Source of the DNA: Thalassospira sp. MCCC 1A01428
GTDB lineage: Bacteria > Pseudomonadota > Alphaproteobacteria > Rhodospirillales > Thalassospiraceae
Direction: 5' to 3'
Assembly: GCF_002115825.1 (NCBI RefSeq)
Contig: NZ_JFJZ01000016.1
Location: 30,737 to 94,736, forward strand
Length of the DNA stretch: 64,000 nt
The notes beneath the pieces were generated by a model. The model did no database searches and was not told the origin of the DNA. It saw nothing but the letters and a program-made list of their open reading frames with translations. Positions 28,114 to 36,993 of this stretch are shown here, in pieces (the stretch's first letter is position 1; every line of letters starts with the position of its first letter). Both the position numbers and the translations under genes were made by a program.

Positions 28114-28878
28114 TCAGGTCGTCGCATCTTTATTCAGCGACTCTATTTCGGCGGATTCAGGCAGGACACCAAGGCGGCGCGCCACTTCCTGATAGGCTTC
28201 CTCGACACCGCCCAGATCGCGGCGGAAGCGATCCTTGTCCATCTTTTCGTTGGTGATGGCATCCCACAGGCGGCAATTGTCGGGGCTGAATTCGTCAGCC
28301 AGAACCAGCTGTGAAAATTCGTTGTCGAAAATCCGGCCAAATTCCAGTTTGAAATCAACCAGTTTCAGGCCGATACCGCGCATCAGACCACACAGATAGT
28401 CATTGATGCGCAAGGAATAACCAACAATTTCTTCAAGTTCTTCGGGCGATGCCCAGCCAAGGGCAAGCACATGTTCGTCTGAAACCAGCGGGTCGCCAAG
28501 ATCGTCGTCTTTATAATAGAATTCGACAATCGGACGCGGCAGTTTCATGCCTTCTTCAAGACCAAGACGTTTGGCCATGGAACCGGCGCAAATGTTGCGA
28601 ACCACAACTTCAATCGGCACGATCTCGACCTTGCGAACCAGTTGTTCGCGCATGTTGAGGCGGCGAATGAAATGCGTCGGGATCCCGATTTCAGCCAGGC
28701 GATGCATCACGAATTCGGTGATCATATTGTTCAGAACGCCCTTGCCGGCAATGGTGCCGCGCTTCTGGGCGTTGAACGCGGTGGCATCATCCTTGAAATA
28801 CTGGATGATCGTGCCTGGTTCTGTGCCTTCGTACAAAACCTTGGCTTTACCCTCGTAAATCGGTCGTTTTCTCGACAT
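28114..28878 (-). CDS. purC: Phosphoribosylaminoimidazole-succinocarboxamide synthase (SAICAR synthase)
   Basis: Joins CAIR and aspartate with ATP in purine synthesis. The protein is 254 aa from the ATG at 28878 ('[20 protein letters not shown]'). It shows '[20 protein letters not shown]', '[17 protein letters not shown]' and '[15 protein letters not shown]'. The open frame to 28968 has no family similarity. It leads purC-purS-purQ-purL. Confidence 0.97.
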   Translation of the reverse strand: MSRKRPIYEGKAKVLYEGTEPGTIIQYFKDDATAFNAQKRGTIAGKGVLNNMITEFVMHRLAEIGIPTHFIRRLNMREQLVRKVEIVPIEVVVRNICAGSMAKRLGLEEGMKLPRPIVEFYYKDDDLGDPLVSDEHVLALGWASPEELEEIVGYSLRINDYLCGLMRGIGLKLVDFKLEFGRIFDNEFSQLVLADEFSPDNCRLWDAITNEKMDKDRFRRDLGGVEEAYQEVARRLGVLPESAEIESLNKDATT

Positions 28879-29025
28879 CTGGCGGGATCTTTCACATTTT
28901 GGCAGTTGGGGCAGGCCCATGCACCCTGGAAACGCCCTTCCTATAGCAGTGCTGGCCTGGAAACTCAATTGTCGCGTAAGGTCTATTTACGCAGGTTTGA
29001 TAATCAAATTCTGCAACGTTCGGGT

Positions 29026-29805
29026 CTAAATTTCAACTGGCTGGAACGGCGCGTGGTCGGGCTGGCCATTGGCAAACAGCCAAACCGGCCGACGGGGCAG
29101 TTCATTTTCGACAACAGGTATACCAGGAAGCCCTATCAGGGACGAGCAAACAGTTTCAAATCCGATGTTGCTGCGCACCAGCATGGCGTCCCCGCGAATA
29201 TCGTGATGATCGACATCGGGCGGCAAAATACCGGTGTCGGCCATTAATGCTTGCCAGGCGAACCAGTCGTCGGCTTCGGGGTTGGGAACGGGCGCACTGA
29301 TAAACCGGGGCAAATTGCGCGCCGTGCGTTCGCTGTTTTTGGTGTCGTTAATGTCATGCGCTGTCAGAATTGAAAATCCTTCGGGGATTTCATGGATTTC
29401 GATTTTGCCCGTACCACGGTTTGCCAGCCAATAGGCATCGCGGTTATCGGCAATAACCATGTTGAACGGGCGATAGGCGTCACCATCAAGGGCCGCCAGT
29501 GACTGGGCGGCGACAATGGCGTCGGCATGGTCGAGTGCCTCAAGCGGTAATTCCCCGCGTGATCGTTTGTCGTCTGCCGGGCCAAGGGTGCCATAGCGGT
29601 TTAAAACCGCAGCCACCACACCTTCTTCGTTCATGCCCAGCCATGTGCCTCCGCCCAGTTCGTCCAGCCCGGCAATAACATCGGGGCGGTCATCCCAGTG
29701 GCGGGCAGGGGGCTGCCAGGGGCGGTTCTTCATTTCGTCACGATTGGCGCCGATCAGGACTGGCCATTCGTGGTCGGGGCGTCGTAAAATAATGACTGTA
29801 CACAT
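29026..29805 (-). CDS. NRDE (TANGO2-like) family protein
   Basis: A 259-aa protein named for its 'GANRDEMKNRPWQPP' motif. It starts 'MCTVIILRRP', so Cys2 would be exposed after Met removal, as expected of an Ntn-hydrolase-like fold. Other segments are 'GGTWLGMNEEGVVAAVLNR' and 'ADNRDAYWLANRGTGKIE'. An upstream ATG at 29817 would bury the Cys, so 29805 is preferred. The animal TANGO2 homologue is linked to haem or lipid handling; the bacterial role is not established. Confidence 0.88.
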   Translation of the reverse strand: MCTVIILRRPDHEWPVLIGANRDEMKNRPWQPPARHWDDRPDVIAGLDELGGGTWLGMNEEGVVAAVLNRYGTLGPADDKRSRGELPLEALDHADAIVAAQSLAALDGDAYRPFNMVIADNRDAYWLANRGTGKIEIHEIPEGFSILTAHDINDTKNSERTARNLPRFISAPVPNPEADDWFAWQALMADTGILPPDVDHHDIRGDAMLVRSNIGFETVCSSLIGLPGIPVVENELPRRPVWLFANGQPDHAPFQPVEI

Positions 29806-29950
29806 GTTCCAGATCAAAGCCGTTCGAGGTGGTATTTGTCAAATTGAAAAGAAAAAACAGGTTCGTCGCGTGACAAAGACTGTTATCGGCCACAGATATA
29901 TAGGCAAGACAGGATATATCGCTACTGGCCCAATGGAAAGGGAGGCACCC

Positions 29951-30265
29951 ATGAGCAAAATGTCGGATCGTGAACGCGGGTTTGAAGCCAAATACAGCTT
30001 TGATCTGGAGCAGAACTTTCGTGTCGAAGCCCATTTATATAAATTACTGGCAATGTGGGCCGGGCGCGAAATGGGCATGAATGATGCGCAATGCGCACAA
30101 TATGCCCATAAAATTATCGGCGATGTTGTTGCCGACCCCCGTGAAAACGGGGTGGTTGTTGCCATTCTGGCTGACTTCGCCCGCCACAATATCGATATGA
30201 CGATATCGCAATTAACCACCAGACTAGAGGAATTGCGCCCACAGGCACGGGCAGAAGTTCTGTAA
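29951..30265 (+). CDS. DUF1476 protein, F1-ATPase inhibitory zeta-subunit type
   Basis: A 104-aa helical protein: 'MSDRERGFEAKYSFDLEQNF' then 'AHLYKLLAMWAGREMGM' and the C-terminal 'ISQLTTRLEELRPQAR'. It matches DUF1476, which in Paracoccus is the zeta subunit that blocks ATP hydrolysis by the alphaproteobacterial F1FO-ATPase through its N-terminal helix. GGAGG lies ten bases before the ATG at 29951; a longer frame to 29633 runs over the divergent NRDE gene. The atp operon is not in this window. Confidence 0.88.
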   Translation: MSKMSDRERGFEAKYSFDLEQNFRVEAHLYKLLAMWAGREMGMNDAQCAQYAHKIIGDVVADPRENGVVVAILADFARHNIDMTISQLTTRLEELRPQARAEVL

Positions 30266-30292
30266 AACCGGATGCATGGATGGTTCTTGAGA

Positions 30293-30324
30293 GGCGTTTT
30301 ATTCATCAAATTGAATAAAACGCC
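30293..30324. terminator. 13-bp perfect hairpin without T tract
   Basis: GGCGTTTTATTCA-TCAAAT-TGAATAAAACGCC lies 28 bp past the DUF1476 stop and 160 bp before the LuxR gene. It may terminate DUF1476, but no U run follows on either strand, so an operator role is also possible. Confidence 0.5.
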
Positions 30325-30483
30325 CCAAATTAACCAGTTGGGATTTGCAAACTACTAGGGGCTCGCTTATTCTGCATGTCCAATCGACTTTGGTCGGAAT
30401 TGTCATCGCATAAGTGACAACATATAAACATGTATACGGTTTGGGGCAAAATGCCTTGCATCCGCTAGAGAAAGGCGAGAGTT

Positions 30484-31164
30484 TTGCGTATCCTTCTTGC
30501 AGATGATCACGATCTGGTCCGTGAGGCGTTATCTCTTTTATTCCAGCAGTATTTCGAAGAGTGCGAAGTCGTCGAGGCTGGTTCTCTTGAGCCTGCGCTG
30601 GAAAAGATTGATCCGGAAAATCCGTTTGACCTGATTTTGCTTGATCTTCGTATGCCGGGCATGAACGGGTTGGACGGTTTAAGGATAACGCTTGACAAGG
30701 TTGGGGTCGGGGTTCCTGTCGTGCTGCTTTCCGGCGCATATAACGGCGAAGATGTTCGCCATGCGATCGAAAATGGTGCACAGGGTTTTATTCCGAAAAC
30801 CTTGCGGGGCGAAGCCCTGGCAAATGCCATTCGGCTGGTTCTGGCCGGGGAAAAATACCTGCCATCCAGCATCCTGAGCAATTTTGCCGAAGGATTTGGT
30901 AATAAAAACGAACATGGCAGCATGCGCCATGCCGGCCAGTTTGGCGTTGATGGCGATTTTGCCCGTCTGACGCCGCGCGAACGCGAAGTGCTGGCGTTGT
31001 TGTCCGAGGGGCGACCTAACAAGGATATCGCCCGTCATCTCGATTTGCGTGAAATCACGGTTAAATATCATCTTAAAAACGTTTATCGCAAACTGCATGT
31101 GTCCAACCGGGCACAGGCTGTAAAAATTGCGTTAGAAGATATGGCGCGATCAGGTTCTTTGTAG
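30484..31164 (+). CDS. LuxR/NarL-type response regulator (orphan)
   Basis: A 226-aa two-domain regulator. The receiver has the acidic pair in 'ILLADDHDLVREAL', the phosphorylation Asp in 'DLILLDLRMPGMNG', the switch Ser in 'PVVLLSGAY' and Lys in 'GFIPKTLRGE'. The C-terminal HTH is 'LTPREREVLALLSEGRPNKD' with 'ITVKYHLKNVYRKLHVSNR'. The start is a TTG at 30484 because the conserved first strand begins there. No histidine kinase is adjacent. A terminator follows, so it is monocistronic. Confidence 0.93.
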   Translation: MRILLADDHDLVREALSLLFQQYFEECEVVEAGSLEPALEKIDPENPFDLILLDLRMPGMNGLDGLRITLDKVGVGVPVVLLSGAYNGEDVRHAIENGAQGFIPKTLRGEALANAIRLVLAGEKYLPSSILSNFAEGFGNKNEHGSMRHAGQFGVDGDFARLTPREREVLALLSEGRPNKDIARHLDLREITVKYHLKNVYRKLHVSNRAQAVKIALEDMARSGSL

Positions 31165-31202
31165 TATTTCTGACAAAGGCAGCGGTGAAAACGCTTTGTA
31201 TT

Positions 31203-31230
31203 CCGGCCCGTTTTGCGGGCCGGTTTTATT
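31203..31230 (+). terminator. Terminator of the response regulator gene
   Basis: CCGGCCCG / CGGGCCGG with a TTTTG loop followed by TTTTATTTT. Confidence 0.9.
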
Positions 31231-31294
31231 TTGTGCAAGCCGCAGTTCCCTCGGTTTTTTTTAAGGGGATTTTCCCCGGTGAACGAGGTTGAAC

Positions 31295-32005
31295 ATGACG
31301 AAAATCTGCATTGCCCTGATCGGCGATTTTAACCCTGCCGTTACCGCCCATCAGGCCATTCCCGCCGCCATCGATATCGCCGCAACTGCCAATGGCTGTG
31401 ATGCCAGCATTGAATGGATCCCTACGGTGCGGCTGGCCGATGATGACGTGCAAACTTTGCTGGCCGGTTTTTCGGGTATCTGGTGTGTGCCAGCCAGCCC
31501 GTATGACAGCATGGAAGGCGCCCTGTTTGCCATTCGGTATGCCCGCGAACATAACGTGCCGTTTTTAGGCACTTGTGGCGGGTATCAGCATGCGGTGCTG
31601 GAATATGCCCGTAACGTGTTAGGGTTATCTGATGCTGATAATGCCGAGACAAACCCCGATGCGGCCTTGCCCCTGATCGCGCCGCTGGTATGCGCCCTGA
31701 TCGATCAGGCTGGTGATATCAAGCTGGCCCCGCACAGCAGGATCGCTAAATATTACGGTGCAGTTTCCGTCAATGAAACCTATCGCTGCAGTTACGGGTT
31801 CGCCCGGGAATATGTGCCCCTATTTGCGCAAAGTGACCTGGTTGTCAGCGCGTGGGATGATCACGACGATCCGCGTGCAATTGAATTGCGGGATCATTCG
31901 TTTTTCATCGGTACGGCGTTTCAACCCGAACGATCAGCCCTGAAAGGCGAAACCCACCCGTTGATTTCGGCCTTTGTTAAGGCGGCGGCCAATATGGCCG
32001 CTTAA
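31295..32005 (+). CDS. CTP synthase C-terminal-like class I amidotransferase homologue
   Basis: A 236-aa protein resembling the glutaminase half of CTP synthase. The nucleophile elbow 'FLGTCGGYQHAVLEYARNVL' places Cys94 as in active GATases, and 'PYDSMEGALFAIRYARE' matches the oxyanion region. The canonical 'HPE' His-Glu pair is replaced: the segment reads 'GTAFQPERSALKG', so residue 210 is Gln. This is a known pattern of a CTP-synthase-C-terminal-related (seleno)protein family, where glutaminase activity is doubtful. A TTG two codons upstream is also possible. The reaction is unknown. Confidence 0.8.
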   Translation: MTKICIALIGDFNPAVTAHQAIPAAIDIAATANGCDASIEWIPTVRLADDDVQTLLAGFSGIWCVPASPYDSMEGALFAIRYAREHNVPFLGTCGGYQHAVLEYARNVLGLSDADNAETNPDAALPLIAPLVCALIDQAGDIKLAPHSRIAKYYGAVSVNETYRCSYGFAREYVPLFAQSDLVVSAWDDHDDPRAIELRDHSFFIGTAFQPERSALKGETHPLISAFVKAAANMAA

Positions 32006-32030
32006 GGAACACCTGGGATCCATTAAAAAG

Positions 32031-32062
32031 AGCCCCCCGTTTCTTATTAACGGGGGGCTTTG
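32031..32062 (+). terminator. Terminator after the amidotransferase-like gene
   Basis: AGCCCCCCGT / ACGGGGGGCT is a 10-bp stem with a 9-nt loop, followed by 'ttgatg', between convergent genes. Confidence 0.8.
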
Positions 32063-32163
32063 ATGTTCCTGTTGGATGTCACAGGAACCAGCCCGCTGGT
32101 TGAGAGCGGACAATTATTGTGTGGTGCCCTGGTAAGGCCAGGGAAATGGCGGGGAAGGGGCAA

Positions 32164-33087
32164 TCAGACCAGGCATTTTTGGTGGCACTGCGCTTTGGTT
32201 TCCGGTTGGGGCTGGCGGCCGGTTTGCATGGTGAAAACACCCGCCAGAATGGCAATTGTTGCAACCACGTCGATTCCGTGCAGCGGTTCCCCCGCCAGTG
32301 CGCAGCCAATGAACAGGGCCACGACCGGTGGAATATAGGTAACACTGGCTGCCGTTACAGCGCCCAGCTTTTGCACGATCAGATAATACAGGATGTACGC
32401 CATACCGGTGCCAACCGCGCCAAGACCAACGATCAGGCCAATGGCGGCTTTTGGCTCGTTAAAAATTGCGCCGGCACCGTTCATATCCACGGTTACCAAT
32501 AATGCGATTGCACCCAGCCCCATTTGATAAGTACACAGCGCCGCCGGGGCAATGCCCAATGGACTGATAAATTTGCGGGCATAAACAAAGGATGCGCCCA
32601 GGCTTAACGACCCAAGAACAATGTATAGCACCCCAAACGGGTCCACCGTGCCAAGCCCGGTTTCCCAGGGCCGCGCAATGACAAGTACCCCGGCAAAGCC
32701 CAGCGCCATTCCGCCGATGGAGCGTCGATTTAAAGGTTCACTTCGCAAAAACACCAGCGCGCACAGGCACGAAAATAACGGGATTGCCCCGCTGAGCATG
32801 CCTGCAACACTGGACAGCAACAAAATGGTACCCTTGGCAAATGCCAGATAATAAAGGGCCGTCGCCAAACCTGCCATGGCAAGAAAATGGTGGGCATGGC
32901 GCAAATGCCACCATTTCAATACCCGGGTGGCGAGGGCAAAGACCAGTACCGGGATAACCCCCGATACCACGCGCAATAAAACGATTTGCGCGGGGGTAAT
33001 ATGCGCCGCAGCCCAATGGGTGAAAATAAAGGGCGTTCCCCAAATCAGGCCAAGGATAATATAGGCGATATATCCGGTATTCTTCAT
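32164..33087 (-). CDS. EamA/DMT-family transporter
   Basis: Inner-membrane exporter of 307 aa with about ten helices in two EamA repeats. Repeat 1 starts 'GLIWGTPFIFTHWAAAHITP' and repeat 2 covers about residues 150-290 ('GVLYIVLGSLSLGASFVYAR', 'YIPPVVALFIGCALAGEPL'). Such proteins export amino acids, purines or other metabolites. It is divergent from a GcvA-like LysR gene across 104 bp, suggesting substrate-responsive control. Confidence 0.9.
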   Translation of the reverse strand: MKNTGYIAYIILGLIWGTPFIFTHWAAAHITPAQIVLLRVVSGVIPVLVFALATRVLKWWHLRHAHHFLAMAGLATALYYLAFAKGTILLLSSVAGMLSGAIPLFSCLCALVFLRSEPLNRRSIGGMALGFAGVLVIARPWETGLGTVDPFGVLYIVLGSLSLGASFVYARKFISPLGIAPAALCTYQMGLGAIALLVTVDMNGAGAIFNEPKAAIGLIVGLGAVGTGMAYILYYLIVQKLGAVTAASVTYIPPVVALFIGCALAGEPLHGIDVVATIAILAGVFTMQTGRQPQPETKAQCHQKCLV

Positions 33088-33125
33088 GGCAAATCCGTTG
33101 GGTGAAGGGCTGAATTTAACCGTGA

Positions 33126-33153
33126 TTGTAGAAGCCCGTCATATCGGCTACAA
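33126..33153. promoter_or_regulatory. Possible LysR operator (interrupted dyad)
   Basis: TTGTAG-N16-CTACAA lies in the EamA/LysR divergent gap, 39 bp before the LysR start. The spacing is wider than a simple T-N11-A box, so this is tentative. Confidence 0.35.
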
Positions 33154-33191
33154 ATCATGTTATCTGATGTATAAAGTAGAAAAACTATATC

Positions 33192-34088
33192 ATGTCTGAT
33201 GTTCCGCCCTTAAAAGCACTGCATGCGTTTGATGCAGCTATGCGATTGAATAGTTTTTCTCTGGCAGCAGAGGAAATGAATGTAACGCCGGGGGCGGTGG
33301 GGCAGCAAATACGCAAACTGGAAGATTGGCTGGGGGTGGCGTTATTTACCCGCCATGTCCGCCGGGTGGAAGCCACCGCCGATGGCCTGGCTTATGCCGC
33401 GCGCATTCGACCGGCGCTGGACCAGATCACAGAAGCAAGTCGCAGTTTACGCCACCAGCACGCCCATTCGGTGCGGGTAGTGATGCCACCCAGTTTTGCC
33501 GCCAAATGGTTCTCACGGCGGATGTCGCGGTTTTTAATCGCCCATCCCGGCACAGAACTGCATGTTGGATCATCATCCGAGGTGGCCGATTTTGGCCGCG
33601 ACCCGGTCGATATTGCCATTCGGTATTTCAGTGGCGAGGCCGACCACCTGCAATCAATATTATTGCATCGTGGGCAAGCCGCCCTGTTTTGTGCGCCCGA
33701 ATACCGGGAACGCATCGGGTTAAACCAGCCCGCCGACCTGATGCGTGCGACGCTTTTGAACGATACGTTACATGCCTGGTGGCCGGAATGGCTTGGTGAA
33801 TTTGCCGAGCTTGATAAAAACCGGATCAAGGCGATTCGCAAAATTGATGTTGATTTAACATCCGTGGCAATTGAATCGGCCATTCATGGTCAGGGTGTTT
33901 TAATGGCGGTGCCATTACTGGCCGAAGAGGATGTATTGCAGGGCAAGCTGGTGCCGATATTTCCGCAATGCGTGTTGGCGGTGCCGTTTGGCTATTATCT
34001 GGTGCATCCTAAAAATGCTGAACTGCGCGGGCAGGTGAAACTTTTTCGGGACTGGATATTAAACGAGGCACAGGACATCTCGATTTAA
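33192..34088 (+). CDS. LysR-family regulator, GcvA-like
   Basis: A 298-aa LTTR with the GcvA-type start 'PPLKALHAFDAAMRLNSFSL', recognition helix 'VTPGAVGQQIRKLEDWLG' and 'LFTRHVRRVEAT'. The effector domain has 'VVMPPSFAAKWFSRRMSRF' and 'VDIAIRYFSGEADHLQSILL'. It probably controls the divergent EamA transporter. It is not gcvA itself as far as context shows, since no glycine cleavage genes are nearby. Confidence 0.92.
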   Translation: MSDVPPLKALHAFDAAMRLNSFSLAAEEMNVTPGAVGQQIRKLEDWLGVALFTRHVRRVEATADGLAYAARIRPALDQITEASRSLRHQHAHSVRVVMPPSFAAKWFSRRMSRFLIAHPGTELHVGSSSEVADFGRDPVDIAIRYFSGEADHLQSILLHRGQAALFCAPEYRERIGLNQPADLMRATLLNDTLHAWWPEWLGEFAELDKNRIKAIRKIDVDLTSVAIESAIHGQGVLMAVPLLAEEDVLQGKLVPIFPQCVLAVPFGYYLVHPKNAELRGQVKLFRDWILNEAQDISI

Positions 34089-34091
34089 AAA

Positions 34092-34140
34092 TGCTTTGGT
34101 TGCCAAAGCAAAACACCCCCGCTTTCAAAGCAGGGGTGTT
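34092..34140. terminator. Tandem hairpins between LysR and purB
   Basis: TGCTTTGG-TTG-CCAAAGCA (34092-34110) is followed by AACACCCC-c-GCTTT / AAAGC-AGGGGTGTT (34112-34140). The two adjacent stems separate convergent genes and probably terminate both. Confidence 0.8.
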
Positions 34141-34168
34141 GGGTATTTTCGGGTGTCAGCTAACAGGG

Positions 34169-35479
34169 TTAGTCAGCAAAAACGCGGGCAAAAATCGTGT
34201 CGACATGCTTGGTGTGATAACCCAGATCAAACAGGGCTTCGAGCTTGTCATTAGGGATACGCGCCGTCACGTCTTCGTCGGTTTTAAGAAGCGACAGCAA
34301 GTCGCCTTCGCGGTTCCAGACCTTCATGGCGTTACGCTGCACGATCCGGTAGGAATCTTCGCGTGAAACGCCATACTGGGTCAGGGTCAGCAGTACGCGC
34401 TGCGAGAACACCAAACCGCCCATCTGATTAAGGATTTCGTCCATCCGTTCCGGATAGATCACCAGATTTTCAACCACATTGGTCAACCGCATCAGGGCGA
34501 AGTCCAGGGTTACGGTTGCATCGGGGCCGATATTACGTTCAACTGATGAATGCGAAATATCGCGTTCATGCCACAGGGCGACGTTTTCCATCGCCGGGAT
34601 CGCCATTGAACGCACCAGACGGGCAAGGCCGGTCAGATTTTCGGTCAGGACCGGGTTGCGTTTGTGCGGCATGGCCGACGAACCCTTTTGTCCCTTTGAG
34701 AAAAACTCTTCGACTTCACGGACTTCGGTGCGCTGCAGATGGCGAATTTCGGTTGCCAGATGTTCAACCGAAGATGCGATCACGCCAAGGGCCGCAAAAT
34801 AGGCGGCATGGCGGTCACGCGGGATAACCTGGGTTGAAACCGGTTCGGGGGCCAGGCCCAGTTTGGCGGCAACATGTTCTTCAACGCTGGGGTCGATATT
34901 GGCAAAGGTGCCAACCGCACCCGAAATGGCGCAGGTCGCGATTTCTTCGCGCGCAGCCAGCAGGCGCTTTTTGTTGCGGTTAAATTCGGCATAGAAGGTT
35001 GCCAGTTTCAAACCAAAGGTTACCGGCTCGGCATGGATGCCATGCGAACGGCCCATGCAGGGAACGTCTTTGGTTTCATAGGCGCGCTTTTTAAGGGCGG
35101 CCAGCAATTTGTCCATGTCTTCAAGCAGAATGTCGGTTGCCTGAACCAGCTGCACGTTAAAGCAGGTATCAAGTACGTCGGAACTGGTCATGCCCTGGTG
35201 AACAAAGCGGGCTTCTTCGCCAACCTGTTCGGAAAGCTCGGTCAGGAATGCAATAACGTCGTGTTTGACTTCGGCTTCAATACCGTCAATGCGATCGATC
35301 CGGTCCTGGGTGTAGGGCTTGTTGCCTTTTTCCCAAACCAGTTTGGCGGAAGCCGCCGGGATCACACCGAGTTCCGCCAGTTTGTCGGCAGCGTGGGCCT
35401 CGATTTCAAACCAGATGCGAAACTTGTTCGCCGGTTCCCAGATGGCGGTCATCTGTTTGCGGGAATAACGGGGGATCAT
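34169..35479 (-). CDS. purB: Adenylosuccinate lyase
   Basis: Cleaves SAICAR and adenylosuccinate in purine synthesis. The protein is 436 aa from the ATG at 35479 ('MIPRYSRKQMTAIWEPANK'). Signatures are 'FVHQGMTSSDVLDTCF', 'GRSHGIHAEPVTFGLK' and the flexible loop 'QKGSSAMPHKRNPVLTENL'. The frame opens at 35536 but is unlike the family there. It sits about 5 kb upstream of purC on the same strand and is not part of that operon. Confidence 0.97.
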   Translation of the reverse strand: MIPRYSRKQMTAIWEPANKFRIWFEIEAHAADKLAELGVIPAASAKLVWEKGNKPYTQDRIDRIDGIEAEVKHDVIAFLTELSEQVGEEARFVHQGMTSSDVLDTCFNVQLVQATDILLEDMDKLLAALKKRAYETKDVPCMGRSHGIHAEPVTFGLKLATFYAEFNRNKKRLLAAREEIATCAISGAVGTFANIDPSVEEHVAAKLGLAPEPVSTQVIPRDRHAAYFAALGVIASSVEHLATEIRHLQRTEVREVEEFFSKGQKGSSAMPHKRNPVLTENLTGLARLVRSMAIPAMENVALWHERDISHSSVERNIGPDATVTLDFALMRLTNVVENLVIYPERMDEILNQMGGLVFSQRVLLTLTQYGVSREDSYRIVQRNAMKVWNREGDLLSLLKTDEDVTARIPNDKLEALFDLGYHTKHVDTIFARVFAD

Positions 35480-35831
35480 GCAGGGTCTCCGGGCAAGGGT
35501 TGCGGTGCGGGGGCCCTTTTGGCACGTCATCCGCACGCTGTGTGCGTCGGATAGAGGATTCGCCGCCGATTATCAAGCCTCACGACGCTTTTGCGTGCTT
35601 TAAACGGTTGTCTGTTCCCTGCCGTGCCCGGTTTCAGATGTTTGAATGCACGCACAGGCGGGCTTGGGGTGAAGCTGAGTGTTTCGAACAATATCAAATG
35701 TTTGACCCGTGTGAATGTTCATTCGTCCACGGTTATGTTTCAAGGCGGGTTCGAACTTGTAGAAACGGACGCCGTTTCATTTAATACCCTGCACTATCCG
35801 GTCACCAACCAGTTTCGGGGTGTAAGGATAA
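35480..35831. other. Intergenic region between purB and the porin gene
   Basis: 352 bp between divergent genes. Two short plus-strand frames (35500-35784 and 35591-35842) have no recognisable motif or ribosome site, and I do not call them. It should hold the purB and porin promoters, but no clear consensus stands out. An AAGGA sequence precedes the porin ATG. Confidence 0.5.
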
Positions 35832-36743
35832 ATGGTGTTTAAAAACATATCGCAGGGTCTTGCTTATGGGGCGATTGCCCTGGGGGTGGGGTTTTGTGCC
35901 TTTGCGGTTATGCTGACATTGGCGGAAATGGCACACGCGGAACCGGCGGGGCCAGCGGTGCAGGAAATTGCAACTGCAACAATTAAGCCGACACAAACAG
36001 AACCTGTCATGGCGGAATTACCCGCCAATATCCCGGGAAATACCGCGCCAAACGCAGACCCGTGGCTTGGCGGGACGTGGCAGATTGGCGCAATGGGTGA
36101 GGTGTCGACCAGCATTTACCGTGATGGCGATGACTGGAAACCCGGCGGGTTGCCGCTGATTGCCTACGATGCCGAACGCCTGCATGTCGGCATAGATGGT
36201 TTACGGGTTACAGCCTGGAAAAATGACAGGTTTAGCGTATCAGCCATCGGGTCTGTACGAATGTCACCGTTTGATTCCGGCGATGGACCTTACCTTGCCG
36301 GGATGGAAGACCGCGATACCGCCTTTGAAGCCGGGGCGGAGTTTACGGCAAAGGCTGGGGCTGGGGAAATTAAGGCATCCCACCTTTTTGATGTTAGCGA
36401 CGCCCATGATGGCCAGGAAATTGATGTCAGTTACAGCCAGCCAACCCAGGTGCAGGCCGTAACATTGGTGTGGGGCGGTGGCGTTACCTGGCAAAGCGAG
36501 GACCTGACCGATTACATGGCAGGTGTTCGTCGTAACGAGGTGCGCAGTGATCGGGCTTATTACAAACCCGATGCTGCCTTTATTCCCCATCTGGACCTGA
36601 TGGCAAGCTATCCGCTGTATGACAGCCTTGTTCTTATTGGCAAAACCGGAATTCAGTATTTGCCCGATGCCTATACCGACAGCCCGATTGTTGACGAGGA
36701 TTATATTCTGAGCTTGTCCTTTGGTGCTGTTTACACTTTCTGA
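35832..36743 (+). CDS. MipA/OmpV-family outer membrane protein
   Basis: Predicted outer-membrane beta barrel of 303 aa. A signal region spans about residues 1-36 ('LGVGFCAFAVMLTLAEMAHA'). The mature part alternates short amphipathic strands, such as 'WQIGAMGEVSTSIYRDGD' and 'LHVGIDGLRVTAWKNDRFSV', and ends 'DYILSLSFGAVYTF' with the C-terminal Phe typical of Bam substrates. MipA/OmpV proteins have been linked to murein scaffolding and porin function. Assignment is by overall pattern, so moderate. Confidence 0.7.
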   Translation: MVFKNISQGLAYGAIALGVGFCAFAVMLTLAEMAHAEPAGPAVQEIATATIKPTQTEPVMAELPANIPGNTAPNADPWLGGTWQIGAMGEVSTSIYRDGDDWKPGGLPLIAYDAERLHVGIDGLRVTAWKNDRFSVSAIGSVRMSPFDSGDGPYLAGMEDRDTAFEAGAEFTAKAGAGEIKASHLFDVSDAHDGQEIDVSYSQPTQVQAVTLVWGGGVTWQSEDLTDYMAGVRRNEVRSDRAYYKPDAAFIPHLDLMASYPLYDSLVLIGKTGIQYLPDAYTDSPIVDEDYILSLSFGAVYTF

Positions 36744-36780
36744 TCGGCCTCCCTTCCCCAATGGTGCGCAGCCGGTCAGG

Positions 36781-36816
36781 CGGGCCGGGCGATGATGTCG
36801 CCCGGCCCGTTTTTTT
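36781..36816 (+). terminator. Rho-independent terminator of the porin gene
   Basis: CGGGCCGGGCGA / TCGCCCGGCCCG is a 12-bp perfect stem with a TGATG loop followed by seven Ts. Confidence 0.96.
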
Positions 36817-36993
36817 GTCTTTTGGCGCATTTGATATAAGTCTGATGATAAGTTTTTTGTTCGGCATGGCTGGATTGACGCAGTTGTGATTGCATATACT
36901 TAAGAATGAGCGGTAAACCTTTTAGGCAGGATTACGTAAAAACCAGCAGGATGGCGTGGTGCTTCGTTCTGTTGGCACAGGAAGCAGTTTGAA

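Noticed and set aside
35750..35775. GGTTCGA-like sequence resembling a tRNA T arm
   Set aside because: No acceptor stem, D arm or anticodon arm can be formed around it.
35591..35842. 83-aa frame upstream of the porin gene
   Set aside because: No ribosome site or motif, and it overlaps the porin start.
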